From positions 2,786,584 through 2,850,583 of the forward strand of contig OX457053.1 of assembly GCA_949752735.1 (NCBI GenBank): DNA of 64,000 nucleotides. The letters run 5' to 3'. The notes beneath the pieces are model-generated. The model worked only from the letters and a program-made list of their open reading frames with translations, ran no database searches and had not been told where the DNA came from. The stretch is from Lumbricus terrestris (taxonomy: Eukaryota; Annelida; Clitellata; Crassiclitellata; Lumbricidae). The translations under genes and the position numbers were made by a program. This document shows, piece by piece, positions 21,155 to 33,550 of the stretch (positions are counted from its first letter, which is position 1; every line of letters starts with the position of its first letter).

Positions 21155-24100
21155 CTGGAAAACAGACAACAGGCGATCGATACTCGATACTCGATACTCG
21201 ATACCCGATACTTTTTCTCCATTCAATAATTTCCTTTAAGCTAATCTCGAAAAGGCGCAGCAAGAGTTTTCTCTTTACGTGTATAGCCTAGCATGATTCG
21301 TAATCGTAATCGTAATCTTAGCCTCCAGATTTCTAAAGTGCCACTCGAAGGCCAATCGCAGGGCACCAGCTTCTTCATGAGCGCTGATCCCATGCGTTTG
21401 AGAGAGTTTCGTAAAGTGAGCTCTATTTATAAAGTCCAGATACATTACTAAGTCTTGTTACCAATCGGCAGCCAACTCCGACGCGATGTCATTCAAGGCG
21501 TGGAGTTCGCTCGCTCGCTCGTTCGTTCATTCATTCATTCATTCATTCATTCATTCACTCATTCATTCATTCACTCATTCATTCATTCACTCATTCATTC
21601 ATTCATTCACTCACTCATTCATTCATTCATTCATTCATTCATTGCATTGGCATACTCTCTACCGACTTGACTGATTGCTTTTTGATTGCGTCATTGATTG
21701 TATTGCAATATTCGATCGATCTCTCGATGGTTCGTCCTCTCAAATCGGTCACGGCCACTCCACCCCTCTCTTCCCTTTCGTGTTGTCCTTCAAACGCCAA
21801 ACGATTCTTCAGCGAATGAACGAAACGATGAACACAACTATCCGAGCGATTTCCTTTATCTTCTCATTTCGAATCCGACTGCTCATATACAATGTAACTC
21901 CAATTTTCCAGCCAATTCCCAGTGGTTCCTATTTCCTCTGCTTATCACGCCATCTCTTACTCTTTCCCCCATTCGTATAGTCGCTCTGTTTTCTTCGGAC
22001 CTCGGTTTTGACGTTCGCATGTCGTAATATTCAAGCAAATCGTAGTAAAGCAAAGCTAGTCTAGATGGTCTACAATTTGCACACAGTTCTTAGACTAGGA
22101 CGTTTAAGGAGCGGTGACGTAGCCAAAAGGGTTTCGGGGACTAAACCCCATTGGCTTAGGAAACAGTTTTTTAAGGTTATTTATCCACTTCAATAAGAAA
22201 AAACAAAAGAGTTGCTTGTAGTAAAATTGTTTTTCATCCTTTATTCTTTTTGTTACTTTATTCCCTTTTTATTTACTTAGGCCTAATACTGTTGGGTTGG
22301 TATCAGGAAGGCATCCGGCCAGGCCATAAAACCCCCAATGCCGCCATCATAAATTCCTGGCTACGCCACTGTTGAGAATACATGTACGAGATTAGCGCGT
22401 GATTAGCGATAATAGGATTTTTAACATTTATTGTTGTTTACCAATGCTGTGTCAAAACAAAGGTGATTGGCGTCGCCCTCCCCTTTGCCCAGGCTTGGGA
22501 CTGGCGCTATCAGAGCAGGGAGTGGATGATAAACGGACTTAATTAGTTATCAATGCGCAATGCAATGCGATTCAGTCCAATATTTATGTTCTATTGATGG
22601 GATTAATATTTGCGATTAATTCCTCAAACAGCTGTTCACTGTTTACGAGTTGCTCGCAAACATTCAGTGCCTGAACATGAGTCTGAATCCTAAATCTAAT
22701 CTAATCTAATCTAATATGACCCAGTCAATAGCAACGTTTAGGGGGCTAAACTCAACCCCTCCATTGGCTTAGGGAGAGGTTCTTTAAAAGGATGTTTATC
22801 CGCTTAATTAAGAAAAAAATGTTGTTCTAACAATTGTTTTTCTTACTTTATTCCCTTTGTTACTTTAATCCCGTTTCATTCTAACACTGTTCGGTTTTTT
22901 ATTGGACGCCTGTGAATAAGCTGATACCCACGACTTTGCTTACCTTGGGGCGCTATACAAATTAGGCAAAGAGTTTACGATGTTGATCACCTCTGTTCTG
23001 ATATAGTAGCCTACTATCAGGGCTGTTTTTAAGGAATTTTTACAACTGCACATCCTCTTTTCTCCTTTCTCATCCTCCATGGTAAATTACTCCCAATCTG
23101 AGGAAAATTACCTATTTTTAGTAGTTTTAACTGCACGGAACGTGACGGAAGTGCTTCTACAACTGCACGAATCCATTTAGAACTGCACATTTTGTGTAGA
23201 ACTGCACGTTAAAAAAAGCCCTGCCTACTATAATAAATTATAATACTCCACTTGAGTAATTCACGATCAAATCTCTCGTAGGATTCTGGTGATATTATTT
23301 TTCTGTTTAGCAACCGATTCGGCCATGCATCGATTTGCTAAGATTACTTTTCAAGAGCCGAATAATAATTCGGACAAAGCCGTGCTTCGGTCAGGCGCCG
23401 GTGCATCGTCGTCGTCCTCGGCGGCGGCCATTTGCATCGGAGATAGTATTCGTGCGCCGTGTGATGCGTCTTCAGCGGCGCCGGATGACGCATTTTCTCC
23501 TCCGCCGCGCAATAATAACGTCGTCCATTTTATTTTATTCCTACCAGCGAAGCTTCGCTTGATTTATCTAGCGCCGCGTTTGTAAGATGGCTGAACGACG
23601 CCGATGTCTAAGTTGAATGGGTCGTTAGAGGCGTTCACTTGCATCTGACACGCACACCGGTGCGCATACTGCAAAGATATATTGTGGGGCGCGGTGGTGT
23701 AGCGGGTAACTATGTTCTTTGCCTTGCAGCTGCAGGAGGGCTGCAGGTTCGAATCCACGTCAAACGGCCTCGTAGGGACCTTTGTCAAGTCCTTCACTCG
23801 CAATTGCTCTGCGCTTCGGCGTGAAACTCAGATTCAGTGTCCGCGCTGTTAGTAGTCGGGAACGCTTTTGAATAGAATTATTGAAGGGGGCGTTATAACA
23901 AGTGCACATACAAACAATAAAATATTACAGATAGCCTACACCGTATTTTAACTTGAGTTTAAGTCACGGGTTATATGCGCGATGTCCTGCACTGGCTTCC
24001 TGTCCCGCAGCGCAAACTCCTATAATAATAGGCTACAGGATCCAGTTGCACCGTCCTACCTATCCGACCTCTGTCGTCCAGTTTCTGATTCCCTCCCTCC

Positions 24101-26932
24101 CCCACCTTGTGGGGTTCTGCGTGCATCAGTAAAGGAAAAACTGATTCCCCTCCATATCCATTTTGCCTCTCCCTGCAGCGCGAAAACGTCTCGAATGTTG
24201 GGTTCTTTACCTGGATTGGCATCGCACTTGATCTGCGATTGTTGCCTCGCAGCAATGAATGCAGCTGCTTCTGACAAACACTTAGATTAGTACTTAAGTC
24301 TTAGTCTCTGTTTAGCAGTGGATGACCTCGAAGCGCCACTGAGCAGTAGGCTCTTTGAGAGCGCTATATAAATTCTCGGAATATATACATCATCATCATC
24401 ATGAAGCATGCCATCCTGAGGCGTTGCATGATGCGGCAGCAAACTCCATTTTCATAGGCTAAGTGTTATATATATACATGCGCCATCATAATTATATATA
24501 ATTATATATTATTTTATATAATAATTGTATATTATATAGTCTAATATATGTCGATCCACATGATTGTATGCATATGGTCGCATCGCAGTCCATGATGTAT
24601 TATATCTATAGGAAAGTGTGAGTGTTGTCTATCACGGCTCAAGCTTATACTTCAGCCAACAGTAAAGCTGTCGGACACATATTCAGACAGAAACACAAGC
24701 AGGCGGCAGAAAGACAGACAGATAGAAACAAAAGACCTTCTGCAGAGAACAGAGAATGTGCTAAAACCTACGCCATGGAACAGGGAATGTGCTAAAAATC
24801 TCCCTCCAGGAACAGTGAATGTGCGAAAGTCTCTCTCAGGGAACATTGAATGTGCAAAAATCTCCCTCCAGGAACAGGGAATGTACGAAAATCTCTCTCA
24901 GGGAACATTGATTGTGCAAAAATCTCCCTCCAGGAACTGTGAATATGCGAAAATCTCCCTCAGGGAACATTGAATCTGCGAAAATATCTCTCAAGGAACA
25001 GGGAGTGTGCAAAACTCTCCATTAGGCGACATTGAATGTGCAAAATATGGCACAGAGAATATGCAAAATCTCTACCAATGAATAAGGAATATGCGGAAAT
25101 CTTCCTCAGGGAACAGAGAATGCGGAAAACCACTGTCGCAGTAAAATGAACGCGCACAAATCTCCACCAAGGGACAGGAAGCGCACAGATATCTCGTTCG
25201 ACGATCAGAATGAGTCAAACTAAGCGCATGGAAATGGCCGAGAAATCATGCACCCTCACATGTCCCGAAGTCCCAAGAAAGAGCGTCCGCGCCTAAGATC
25301 GTCCCAACTCATATCCGCGTATTATCATTCGCCACACCGTCCCAACAGATCAATAGCCAGCACTCTGCCCTTCCCACATAACCCTCCACCACTCACCCAC
25401 CCATGCGCCCACCCACCATCAATCCAACGCCCACCTCACCCCACTCCTCAAAGCCACTCCGTTGCGCCCTATTTCGCGCCACAAAGTCAGGCGCCAATAA
25501 CAGCAACAGACGCGTCGAAAAGCAGACGACAGAAAGACTGGTTCTCTGGTGCTGGACGTCTGCGCTGGTTCCCTTGGGATTCGACGCTTCGATCTGGTTC
25601 CACTGCTCTTAAGTAAAGCAATAAGTCCACTTCCTCTGTGTGGGAAAGCGCTTCTCTGCATGGATCCATAGTTGTATGTGTGTGTCCCGGATCTGTTCAG
25701 TGTCTATATGAAATGTTATTACATCTCTGTCTTGCATTACGTCTGCCTATCTGTCTGCTTATCTGTCTGCTTGTCTACCTGCCTATATGTCTGCCTATCT
25801 GTCTGCTTGTCTATCTGCCTATCTTTCTGCCTATCTGTCTGTCTGCTTGTCTATCTGCCTATCTTTCTGCCTATCTGTCTGCCTATCTGTCTGCTTGTCT
25901 ATCTGTCTGTTTGTCTATCCACCACCTGCTTGTCTACATGCCTATCTATCTGCCTATATGTCTGCCTATCTGTCTGCTTGTCTATCTGTCTGCCTAGAAA
26001 CATAACCGGGAATCAATTCTTGCTGTATATCTACTTTCATATTAATTTCATCCAATCCATCAGTCTATATTTCTATTCAATCATCCGTCCGTCCGTCCGT
26101 CCGTCCGTCCGTCCGTCCGTCCGTCCGTCCGTCCGTCCGTCCGTCCGTCCGTCCGTCCGTCCGTCCATCGATAGCCTCCACAAGAGTCCACATACTCATT
26201 CATCCAATAACACAGGGCCTATAAAATATACGAACATCATATATCTGTCTATTTGTGATGATGACGATGATGATGACAACGATGATGATGACGACGACGA
26301 CGACAATGATGATGATGATGATGATGTCGACGACGATGATGATGATGATGATGACGACGACGACAAGCCACGATGACGAGGCTTGTCCCCCCACAACAAC
26401 TGACAGCGACAGCACAAACCCATCCAAACACTCAGTCACACAACAAGCAACAACAACAACAACAACAACAACAGCAAACATGATAACAACGACTTCACCT
26501 AACATTCATCATCATACCAACCTGACTGTGTGCGCCTGCCGACTCGATGCTGTCGGCGTGCAGCAATCCCTCCCGGACGATGCGACTGACCGAATAACTG
26601 ACCACGATCTGTACACATGGAAACGATGACTGGACACACGATCCAGCTGACCTGTCCTTCGACTTATCTCGATGACCAGGACAGTGCTGGCACTGGACTG
26701 GAGTTGCGTACGTCACGTTGTGTACGACGCAAACCGTACTCTCGTAGCCAACAGCCAGAGAGTACTCCCTCACGACGAATACCCCGCAGACGACAAGTAT
26801 GCAGATGCATACTACCGAGATACTGACCAGCACGCAAGTACTTGCCGCCTCTCTGGTCCTCCAAGTACGCAGCGGGTTGAGAGTTTTGTCGTTGGAGAGG
26901 ACCAATGCGCATGCGCTCGCCATGTTCGCCAT
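20393..26932 (-). CDS. BK-channel beta subunit-like protein (KCNMB family), two exons
   Basis: Join complement(20393-21154, 26522-26932), 390 codons. Role from the family: a two-pass membrane subunit that binds the Slo1 calcium-activated potassium channel and tunes its gating. Seen: TM1 at about 32-55, a Cys-rich outer loop with an NVT glycosylation site (72-74), and FPCVQIVV matching the family's PCLQVYVN. Next come HADSIESA, then CSFHVCQ across the splice (family: CSYIPxC), SFTCHYN, DVIIHKRY, and HSMLWP starting TM2 (about 198-217). Order and spacing match vertebrate beta subunits. The roughly 170-residue C-terminal tail is odd: it is basic and low-complexity with Gly runs, where vertebrate members have a short tail. 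The start is the first ATG after an in-frame stop. The 5.4-kb intron is phase 0 and holds a SINE, LINE relics and simple repeats. Confidence 0.8.
21297..21385 (-). mobile_element. LINE 3' tail relic (type B) in the KCNMB-like intron
   Basis: On the minus strand: AGCTGGTGCCCTGCGATTGG, CGAGTGGCACTTTAGAAAT, then ATTACGATTACGATTACG. This matches the tails at 59060 and 62220. Confidence 0.65.
21513..21645. repeat. (CATT)n microsatellite
   Basis: CATT units with CACT interruptions in the KCNMB-like intron. Confidence 0.9.
22112..22371. mobile_element. MITE-like element, CAGTGGCGTAGCCAGG family
   Basis: The right end, TTCCTGGCTACGCCACTG, is the inverse of the family terminus seen at 45073 and 50979. 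The left end is diverged (GGTGACGTAGCC). It shares AAGTGGATAAATAACCTT (inverse) and GCCTGGCCGGATGCC (inverse) with those copies. Confidence 0.6.
23380..23590. other. GC- and CpG-rich patch, function unknown
   Basis: Contains CGTCGTCGTCCTCGGCGGCG and similar in an AT-rich intron. An open frame (23289-23585) covers it on the plus strand but shows no domain. It may be a regulatory or chance patch. Confidence 0.35.
23685..23922 (+). mobile_element. tRNA-derived SINE, copy 1
   Basis: The head GGGGCGCGGTGGTGTAGCGG has a pol III A-box and GGTTCGAATCC is the B-box. The body has GCGCTTCGGCGTGAAACTC and the tail is GGCGTTATAACAAGTGCACA followed by ACAAAC. It is the most diverged of the four copies. 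Confidence 0.85.
23975..24385 (+). pseudogene. L2/CR1-type LINE 3' part, frameshifted
   Basis: Starts with RDVLHWLPVPQRKL-like sequence, then APSYLSDLC and a PPPP linker, with the RT tail broken by shifts. It ends GAGAGCGCTATATAAATTC. It lies 60 bases after SINE copy 1. Confidence 0.65.
24735..25200. repeat. About 31-base degenerate minisatellite
   Basis: Repeated GGGAACATTGAATGTGC and AAAATCTCCCTCCA blocks, about 14 units with alternating variants. No strand has a continuous frame across it. Confidence 0.85.
25740..26000. repeat. (CTGCCTATCTGT)-type tetramer repeat
   Basis: TCTG, CCTA and TCTA units. The Cys/Leu/Ser-rich frames are artefacts. Confidence 0.9.
26083..26166. repeat. (CCGT)n microsatellite
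   Basis: About 21 near-perfect CCGT units. Confidence 0.95.
26255..26375. repeat. (GAT/GAC)n trinucleotide repeat
   Basis: Mixed GAT and GAC units just 3' of exon 1 of the KCNMB-like gene, inside its intron. Confidence 0.9.
26522..26932 (-). CDS. Exon 1 of the KCNMB-like gene
   Basis: 137 codons from ATG to the donor CAG|GTTGGT on the minus strand. It encodes the short cytosolic N-terminus, the first membrane helix (STCVLVSISVVCICILVV) and most of the extracellular loop. Going upstream in this frame there is a stop near 27019 and no other ATG, which fixes the start. Confidence 0.8.
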
Positions 26933-27447
26933 TTCCGGTGAGGGTCTTTCTCGTCGGTGATCTCGGAGGACGAGATCTCGCGATGAAGGACGAAGGAAGG
27001 AGACAGGAAATCCTGATCATATGGAAACAAGAATAAGATTTTATGATGAGGTTCTACGTGCTAGTGTGTGCCCTCCTCTAATGATTCCTAACAGTAACTG
27101 TTGCCAGAAACCTGGTGGCTATTCTGTTCATGATGACTTTTAATACCATAATTATGTTCTACAGCAGAAAGCGCTGCTCGATTTTGAATCGAGTGGCACT
27201 ATAAAATAATTTCTCAATATATAATTATTTTTAAAACAGATCATCGACAATAATAATAAAGAAATAAATCGAAAAAATAAATATTAAATAATAAATCCAA
27301 ACGTAAATTATATATAGGCCTACAAAATATAAATTAGCAATAAATAAATGAGAGATTGAAGGCACAAAATAATTGATGATAAATGAATGAATTGCAAATA
27401 AAGATGAAATAATTTAGTGAAACTGAATAAAAACTAATAAATGAATG

Positions 27448-27506
27448 GTTGGATGGATGGATGGATGGATGGATGGATGGATGGATGGATGGATGGATGG
27501 ATGGAC
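27448..27506. repeat. (GGAT)n microsatellite
   Basis: About 14 GGAT units. Confidence 0.95.
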
Positions 27507-27509
27507 GAA

Positions 27510-29090
27510 ATAGATTAGTAGGCACTCATAGACCTCTAATCCAGTCTTTCCCAAAAACTCGAACCCTTAACTCTCGGAATCATATTCTGTCTCTCTCTCT
27601 CGGCCACTGGGGCAAAAGTGCATCAGAGACTTTATTTTCAACGCCTCATTCTTACAGCGTCGAGTTCATGGAAACATTAAATTGATTTTCACCGGATATC
27701 TATGTCTCTACTGGTTCCCTGCACGACCGTGGCGCCGCGACGCTGGCTCCCTGGCTTTGCAGACGTGCGCGGATTGCGCCGGCGTCGCTCGTCGTATCGG
27801 ATTTTGATATCAGTGCGCCAGAGAAAGTAGTCCCAGGTCGGCGTCGGAGCGCATGAATAAAAACGATGGTCGTCGATGGCTATCATTCTGGTCGCGTTTT
27901 ATATCTCGGAGATATTAAGCAAATTCCGCTTCATCTCAAAGCGGGTATAGATCAGGAAGAACGCACAGTTTATATCTTCAATAACTGGTACACAATAATA
28001 CACATGTAGCCGATAGATAGGTTCGTCATAGGCTTCTTTTTTACATTATGGTTTTTAATCATAACAACTGTGCGACCATACAAAATGTTCGATATAAACA
28101 TTGCTATACATTTTCTAAATCCATAGTATTATCGTAGGCCCTACATAACTGTATCAAAAAATTTCTGTGGCTGTTTGCATGTATAATAATGTCTACACTG
28201 TATATTTTGTATGAGCTTAGTTACTAAATTAAAACAAACACTTGTAACTGTAGTAATATAATATTATTATATGCATAGGGCCATATATTAATTATTTTGT
28301 ACATTATATTATATATTGCAAGTAGCCTATGATAATTAGGCCTATTATGTTGTTTTTTGTTGTATTTATGTAACTAATTGACCCTGCAGGCACGACCACA
28401 TAGGAAAGTTTTCAGTAGTTTTCTAGCAGAATTAGACAAGTTCAGCGGAAGTGAAGGCAGGCCAAAGGAAGGACTTTAAAAATAATTTATCTAGCGCCTT
28501 TTCAAGATATCCACTCAGAGGCGAGTGTATATAATGATCTTTATGTGCAACATTGGAAATTAATTTCAGTAAGCTTATGCCAGTATAATTTCTGTGCAAA
28601 GACACGCAGATAGCGCATGCATTTATATATTAAATAGCATCACGCACATTCATTAAAAGCAATATAGTACCATAGGCATGTGTATATACGTAGATATATA
28701 AAATATGCATTCAGATATATGTATATATACATGTAATATATATAGCCTATATATTCATCTATATTATATATATATAATATATAATGGTTAAATATTGAAT
28801 CAATCGTTATATAAGACGAAACGGAAATGGCCGACGTCGACCAAAGATTGCCATCTGAAAGAAGAAGGATCATTATAGGGAAATTTATGTAGCGCCTCTA
28901 ACGGAAACCAGAAGTCAGAGGAGGGACGGGGGACATGTCCGACAGTCGAAGCCCCGCTATAAACGACGCCCCACGGGACGGCATTGACGGCGGACAAAGA
29001 CCACGACAGACAGAGACAGACAGACGGATGGACAGATGGACAGAGACAGACAGGCAGACAAATCCCAACCGCAATTCATCTAGTTCCAAC
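27510..29090. other. No gene seen
   Basis: AT-rich. A GC-rich patch with a 65-codon minus frame lies at 27690-27890 without a domain. Short LINE-tail scraps (TAGCGCC...TCAGAGGC) occur at 28488-28525 and 28885-28920. Confidence 0.4.
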
Positions 29091-29149
29091 TTCTAATCCA
29101 TCTTACCTCAACCAAATCCATATAAGCGCAACCCCAAATCCCCCCAATC

Positions 29150-29900
29150 CATCTATGTTCAGCCCCAATCCATCTAAACTCAACCATAATCCATCTATAT
29201 AAACCCAATTTAAAATCCATCTAAACCCAATTCACAATCCATGTAAACTCAACCGAAATCAATCTAAACTCAACCCCAACCCATCTAAACTCAACCCCAA
29301 CCCATCTAAACTCAACCCCAACCCATCTAAACTCAACCCCAACCCATCTAAACTCAACCCCAACCCATCTAAACTCAACCCCAACCCATCTAAACTCAAC
29401 CCCAACCCATCTAAACTCAACCCCAACCCATCTAAACTCAACCCCAACCCATCTAAACTCAACCCCAACCCATCTAAACTCAACCCCAATCCATCTAACC
29501 TCAACCCCATTCCATCTAAACTCAACCCCATTCCATCTAAACTCAACCCCAATCCATCTAAACTCAACCCCAATCCATCTAAACTCAACCCCAATCCATC
29601 TAAACTCATGAACCATAATCCACCCAAACCCAATTCCCAATCCATCTAAATTTAATCAAAAAATCCAACTAAACCCAATTCTCAATCCATCTAAACTCAA
29701 CCATAATCCACCTAAACCCAACATCAATCAATCTACACCCAACCTCAATCCATCTAAACCCAATCCCCAATCCCACTATATACTCAACTCCAACCCATCT
29801 ACATTTCACCCAAATCCATCTAAACCAATCCTCAATCCGTTTAAAGCCAACCCCATTCCTACCCAATCCACTTTCTAATTGACTCTGAATGCTCCAATGT
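29150..29900. repeat. 21-base minisatellite (CCCATCTAAACTCAACCCCAA)-like
   Basis: The core at 29266-29610 is about 16 tight 21-base units. Both sides decay into longer irregular AATCCATCTAAAC units. The unit contains no stop on the minus strand, which creates a false repeat protein. Confidence 0.9.
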
Positions 29901-30064
29901 CCAACCAAATCATCTCCATTCCAATCTAATCAGATTCCATCCAATTCTGATGATCTATAATTATTATATGCTGCATCGCTATCAAAGCAAAACGCACTAA
30001 GCGAATCATGCGGCTTTAAAAAGTCATATCGCATACTAATAAGTCATATCTCTGGATACGATTT

Positions 30065-30415
30065 TTTTGGTGGTGGTCGTGGTGGTGGTGTATGTGGTGT
30101 TGGAGGTGGTGGTGTATGTGGTGTTAGTGGTGGTGGTTGTGGTGGTGTCGGTGGTGGTGGTGGAGGAGTTGGTGGTGGTGGTGGTGGTGGTGGTAGTGGT
30201 GATGGTGGTGTTGGTGGTATTGGTGGTGGTGGTGCTGGTGGTGGTGGTTGTAGTGGTGTTGGTGGTGTTGATGGTGTTGGTGGTGGTGTTGGTGGTGGTT
30301 GTGGTGTTGGTGGTGGTGGTGTTGGTGGTTGTGGTGGTGGTGGGGGTGGTGGTGGTGCCAGTGGTGGTGGTGGTGCCAGTGGTGGTGATGGTGCGGTAGT
30401 AGTGGTGTATTTTAT
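30065..30415. repeat. (GGT)n-rich trinucleotide repeat
   Basis: GGTGGTGTT-type units, strongly strand-asymmetric (G/T on plus). Confidence 0.95.
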
Positions 30416-31239
30416 GTTGGTTGCCAAAATAAAACATGTTATGTTATGTTGTGTCGTGCTATGTTATGTCGTGCTATGTTATGTTGCACGTATTCACATA
30501 ATGCAATAGAATTCAGCTGTCAATGACGCAACAGGTAACATGCAAAACAAATTAGCAGCGGAACCAACGGCTAGAGTTAACTATCTCAGCGGTTGCAATT
30601 TATTACGGGCTGAGGAGTAAAATGTTAAAAAAACTTAAGACAGATCTGAAGGTCAAAGGACTGAATTGCGTGCGCATGCGCGATTATTGCTATCCAAAAC
30701 CCAAAGACGCAAATTCATAGAAGTTTATGCAACAGAACGCCACCGGTTTTTTTTTGTCAGTCGTGGTGCCATCAAGCGATGCAATTATTCAGCATAGCAT
30801 TCTATCAACTGCGGTGCCAGCTCTCAACAAGTGCTCTCGTCCTAATTGTCTGCTAAAACATTTGCAAGACAGACGGATCGCAACAAGAGCAGGGCTCCGA
30901 ACCTACTCTGGATTAATATAAGCATGGCTCCCTCATGGTTCCGTTTGGAACATCATCACCTCGTTGATCTACAGCCTCCTTAACGTCTTATAAACGGAAG
31001 CCGTTGCGATGGTAGACCTCATTCGCTTTTCGGATTACGCTCGTGTTAATGGTGAACGCCGACGGATGAATGTGTTACTGGGAAGCCGCACTCGTATCAT
31101 TCACGTAGCCATTGATCGCTTCTTGTGGTGGTAGACTTTGCGGGAGGCTTTCATAAATGATATCCTGTGGCGTCTGATCTCAACTGAAAAAATTCTATTA
31201 ATTCTTATCTAGTCTTATACAATCTAATTTAATTTAATT

Positions 31240-31470
31240 AATATGATCTTATGTTGTCTTATGATATCCTATGTTATCTTAAGTCATATTATGTTAAGAT
31301 AACATACGGTTATGTTATGTTATGTTACGTTATCTTATCTTATCTTATCTTAACTTATCTTTTCTTTTCTTATCTTTATCTTCTTAACTTATCTTATCTT
31401 TATCTTATCTTATCCTATTTAATCTTACCTTATCTGGTCCTATTCAGTTTTATGTGGTCTTATCAAGTCT
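31240..31470. repeat. TCTTA/ATGTT pentamer tract
   Basis: Loose TTATC and ATGTT units. 31590-31640 follows with a scrap of the type A LINE end (GGGAGCACCTCTGAATCG, AGGCGCTATACAAAT) on the plus strand. Confidence 0.7.
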
Positions 31471-32147
31471 TATCTATTGCAGAATTATCCAAAAATGATG
31501 CAATGCAATTCAAACTAATTTAATTGGAAGTGCTAGAACTGCTTCTCAGTCATTCCTCTCTTTTCTTAGCTTTATGTGACCGCGCTGGAGTTGGGAGCAC
31601 CTCTGAATCGTCCTCTTGAAGAGGCGCTATACAAATCAATCGAATGAATAATGAATTTGTGTACTTATATAGGTACACAGCCACATACACGTACGTATGC
31701 AGTACAGCCTTGTTCGTCGGTGTAGGTACACAATATCACCAGTAATGCGAAATTGCGTACATAAAATGTCGGCTCGTATGGACAGCGTGTGATCTCATAA
31801 CGCAGGTTAATGAAATAGATGAATAATAGGACTCCCATATTTGCACAATTAAATCCCAGGATGGGATCTCACCCCTGCATCCCTCCCCACCCCACTCTAC
31901 CACGATCTCATATTTATACCTCGCCTCTTTCCACCATCCACCCGTTACATCAACTTCAATACACGTTTATTAATACACAGATATGTATATAAATATATAC
32001 ATTTTTTATTATCATGTGCATAAATACAGGCGTAGCCGTAGCCAATGTTGCCATTTCAAAGATGATTAGTGTCACCACGCCATTTACATGTAGCTCCCCG
32101 TGGACGGACCGTGCTAACCTGAAATTTTGAATCTCTGAAATACTCAC

Positions 32148-32249
32148 CTTCTGGAAGCGAACCGCGGCCCGTACGCTCTCTTTTGCAGAGTTGCGTGCAG
32201 ATGCGCGGCCAGCGCTCTTACCGATGGCTAAGCGAGCCAGTAGCAGCAT
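32148..32249 (-). CDS. Candidate 34-codon 5' exon, function unknown
   Basis: An ATG opens 34 codons (Leu-rich start, then Arg/Lys/Ser/Ala-rich) ending at a strong donor AAG|GTGAGT on the minus strand. A second donor-like ATCG|GTAAGA lies inside. The patch is GC-rich and non-repetitive amid satellites. The peptide is basic and nearly free of acidic residues, as in a targeting sequence, but matches nothing I know. Confidence 0.22.
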
Positions 32250-32379
32250 AGTCAATATGTATATATATATATATATATAGTCTATATATAATATTATTAT
32301 TATTAGCACATATATACGAAACGTAGTTACGTGTAGGCCCATGAACTGTACATATACAAAACATGAACATGTGTACGTG

Positions 32380-32510
32380 TGGCGTGCGTGTGTGCGTATG
32401 TGTGTATGTGTCTGTACGTGTGCGTATGTGTGTTCGTGCGTGTGTATGTGTGTGCGTTTCTGCGCGTGTGTGTGCGTGTGCGTGTGCGTGTGCGCGTGTG
32501 TTTGTGACCT
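32380..32510. repeat. (GTGTGC)n repeat
   Basis: GT/GC alternating purine-pyrimidine tract, potentially Z-forming. Confidence 0.85.
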
Positions 32511-32779
32511 ATCTAAATGGATCTATAAGATTCGCTTATCAGTGTATCATGTAAACATACTGTTTACATGTACATGTAGATTTGCAGATTGGATGTTATG
32601 TCAGACATGAATATATATATACAATCAAAGTACAATCTGTAGTCTAATTAATTATTCATATAATTTATGAATATGCATTTTATTATATGTTAATGTTTAA
32701 CATTTGTGAGTCTGGTGAACAGTTTTGCTGGAAATAGCAATTACTTTCTTTTATTACATAGACACGTGCAGACGTATGC

Positions 32780-32905
32780 ACAAACACACACACACACACA
32801 CACACACAAACATACAGACGGGCACACGTACACACTCACACATTCATATAGACATACCCACACATAAATACACACACACACACAAGTACAAAAACGCGCA
32901 CGCAT
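32780..32905. repeat. (CA)n-rich repeat
   Basis: CACACA runs with ACAC variants. Confidence 0.85.
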
Positions 32906-33109
32906 TCACGCAAACATATCAATGTATTAAAAACAAACAATTGCTTGCATGCAAAGACAGACATGCATTTGTACCTATACATACATTTGTAAGCTTGCAA
33001 GTAGGCTACAAGCAATAATATGCATTCACATACAACGGACATTCACAATTACAGGTATACAAACAAATAGGAGAAAAAATGCATGAATGCAAATAATAAT
33101 TATATTCCT

Positions 33110-33175
33110 GAGACAGACAAACAGACAGACAGACGGATAGACAGACAGATAGACGAACAGACAGACAGACAGACA
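33110..33175. repeat. (GACA)n repeat
   Basis: GACAGACA units with GATA variants. Confidence 0.85.
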
Positions 33176-33467
33176 CACATGTAATTAGTTTGAATACACG
33201 CAATTATGATGTTTTCTGTGAACTGAGATATAGACAGACATAAACAGACATAATACAGACAGACAGAAAAAGAGACAGACGTGTTATTAGTTTTGAGCTT
33301 ATATGTAATTGTGATGTTTTCTAGGATAACTTTTTCACCCCGCAGCATGTGATAAACATGCAGAATATTGCATCAGATATTACATCCAATATGCAGATCT
33401 GCAATTCTACGTATACAGCATTCCCATGATACAATAATGTATACGAATGGTGGATCCATTTAGGAAT

Positions 33468-33468
33468 C

Positions 33469-33532
<64 letters not shown>

Positions 33533-33550
33533 TCACACACACACAAGCTC
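33468..33550. repeat. (CA)n microsatellite
   Basis: About 40 CA units with a few AAAC and CTCA breaks. Confidence 0.9.

Noticed and set aside
20420..21229. Several plus-strand frames (up to 178 codons) opposite the KCNMB-like exon
   Set aside because: Shadows of a GC-rich exon on the other strand. Only the minus frame has a family match and splice sites.
25638..26376. Cys/Leu/Ser-rich frames resembling membrane proteins
   Set aside because: Tetramer repeats (CTGT, CTAT, CCGT) in frame; no real composition or domain.
27689..27886. 65-codon minus frame, Arg-rich
   Set aside because: No domain, no splice context, and it ends beside simple sequence.
29221..29645. 128- and 139-codon repeat proteins on the minus strand (GLSLDGL, EFRWVGV)
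   Set aside because: They are translations of a 21-base minisatellite in two frames; a unit without stops explains both.
30036..30437. Thr-rich and Pro-rich minus frames and a Val-rich plus frame
   Set aside because: Artefacts of the GGT trinucleotide tract.
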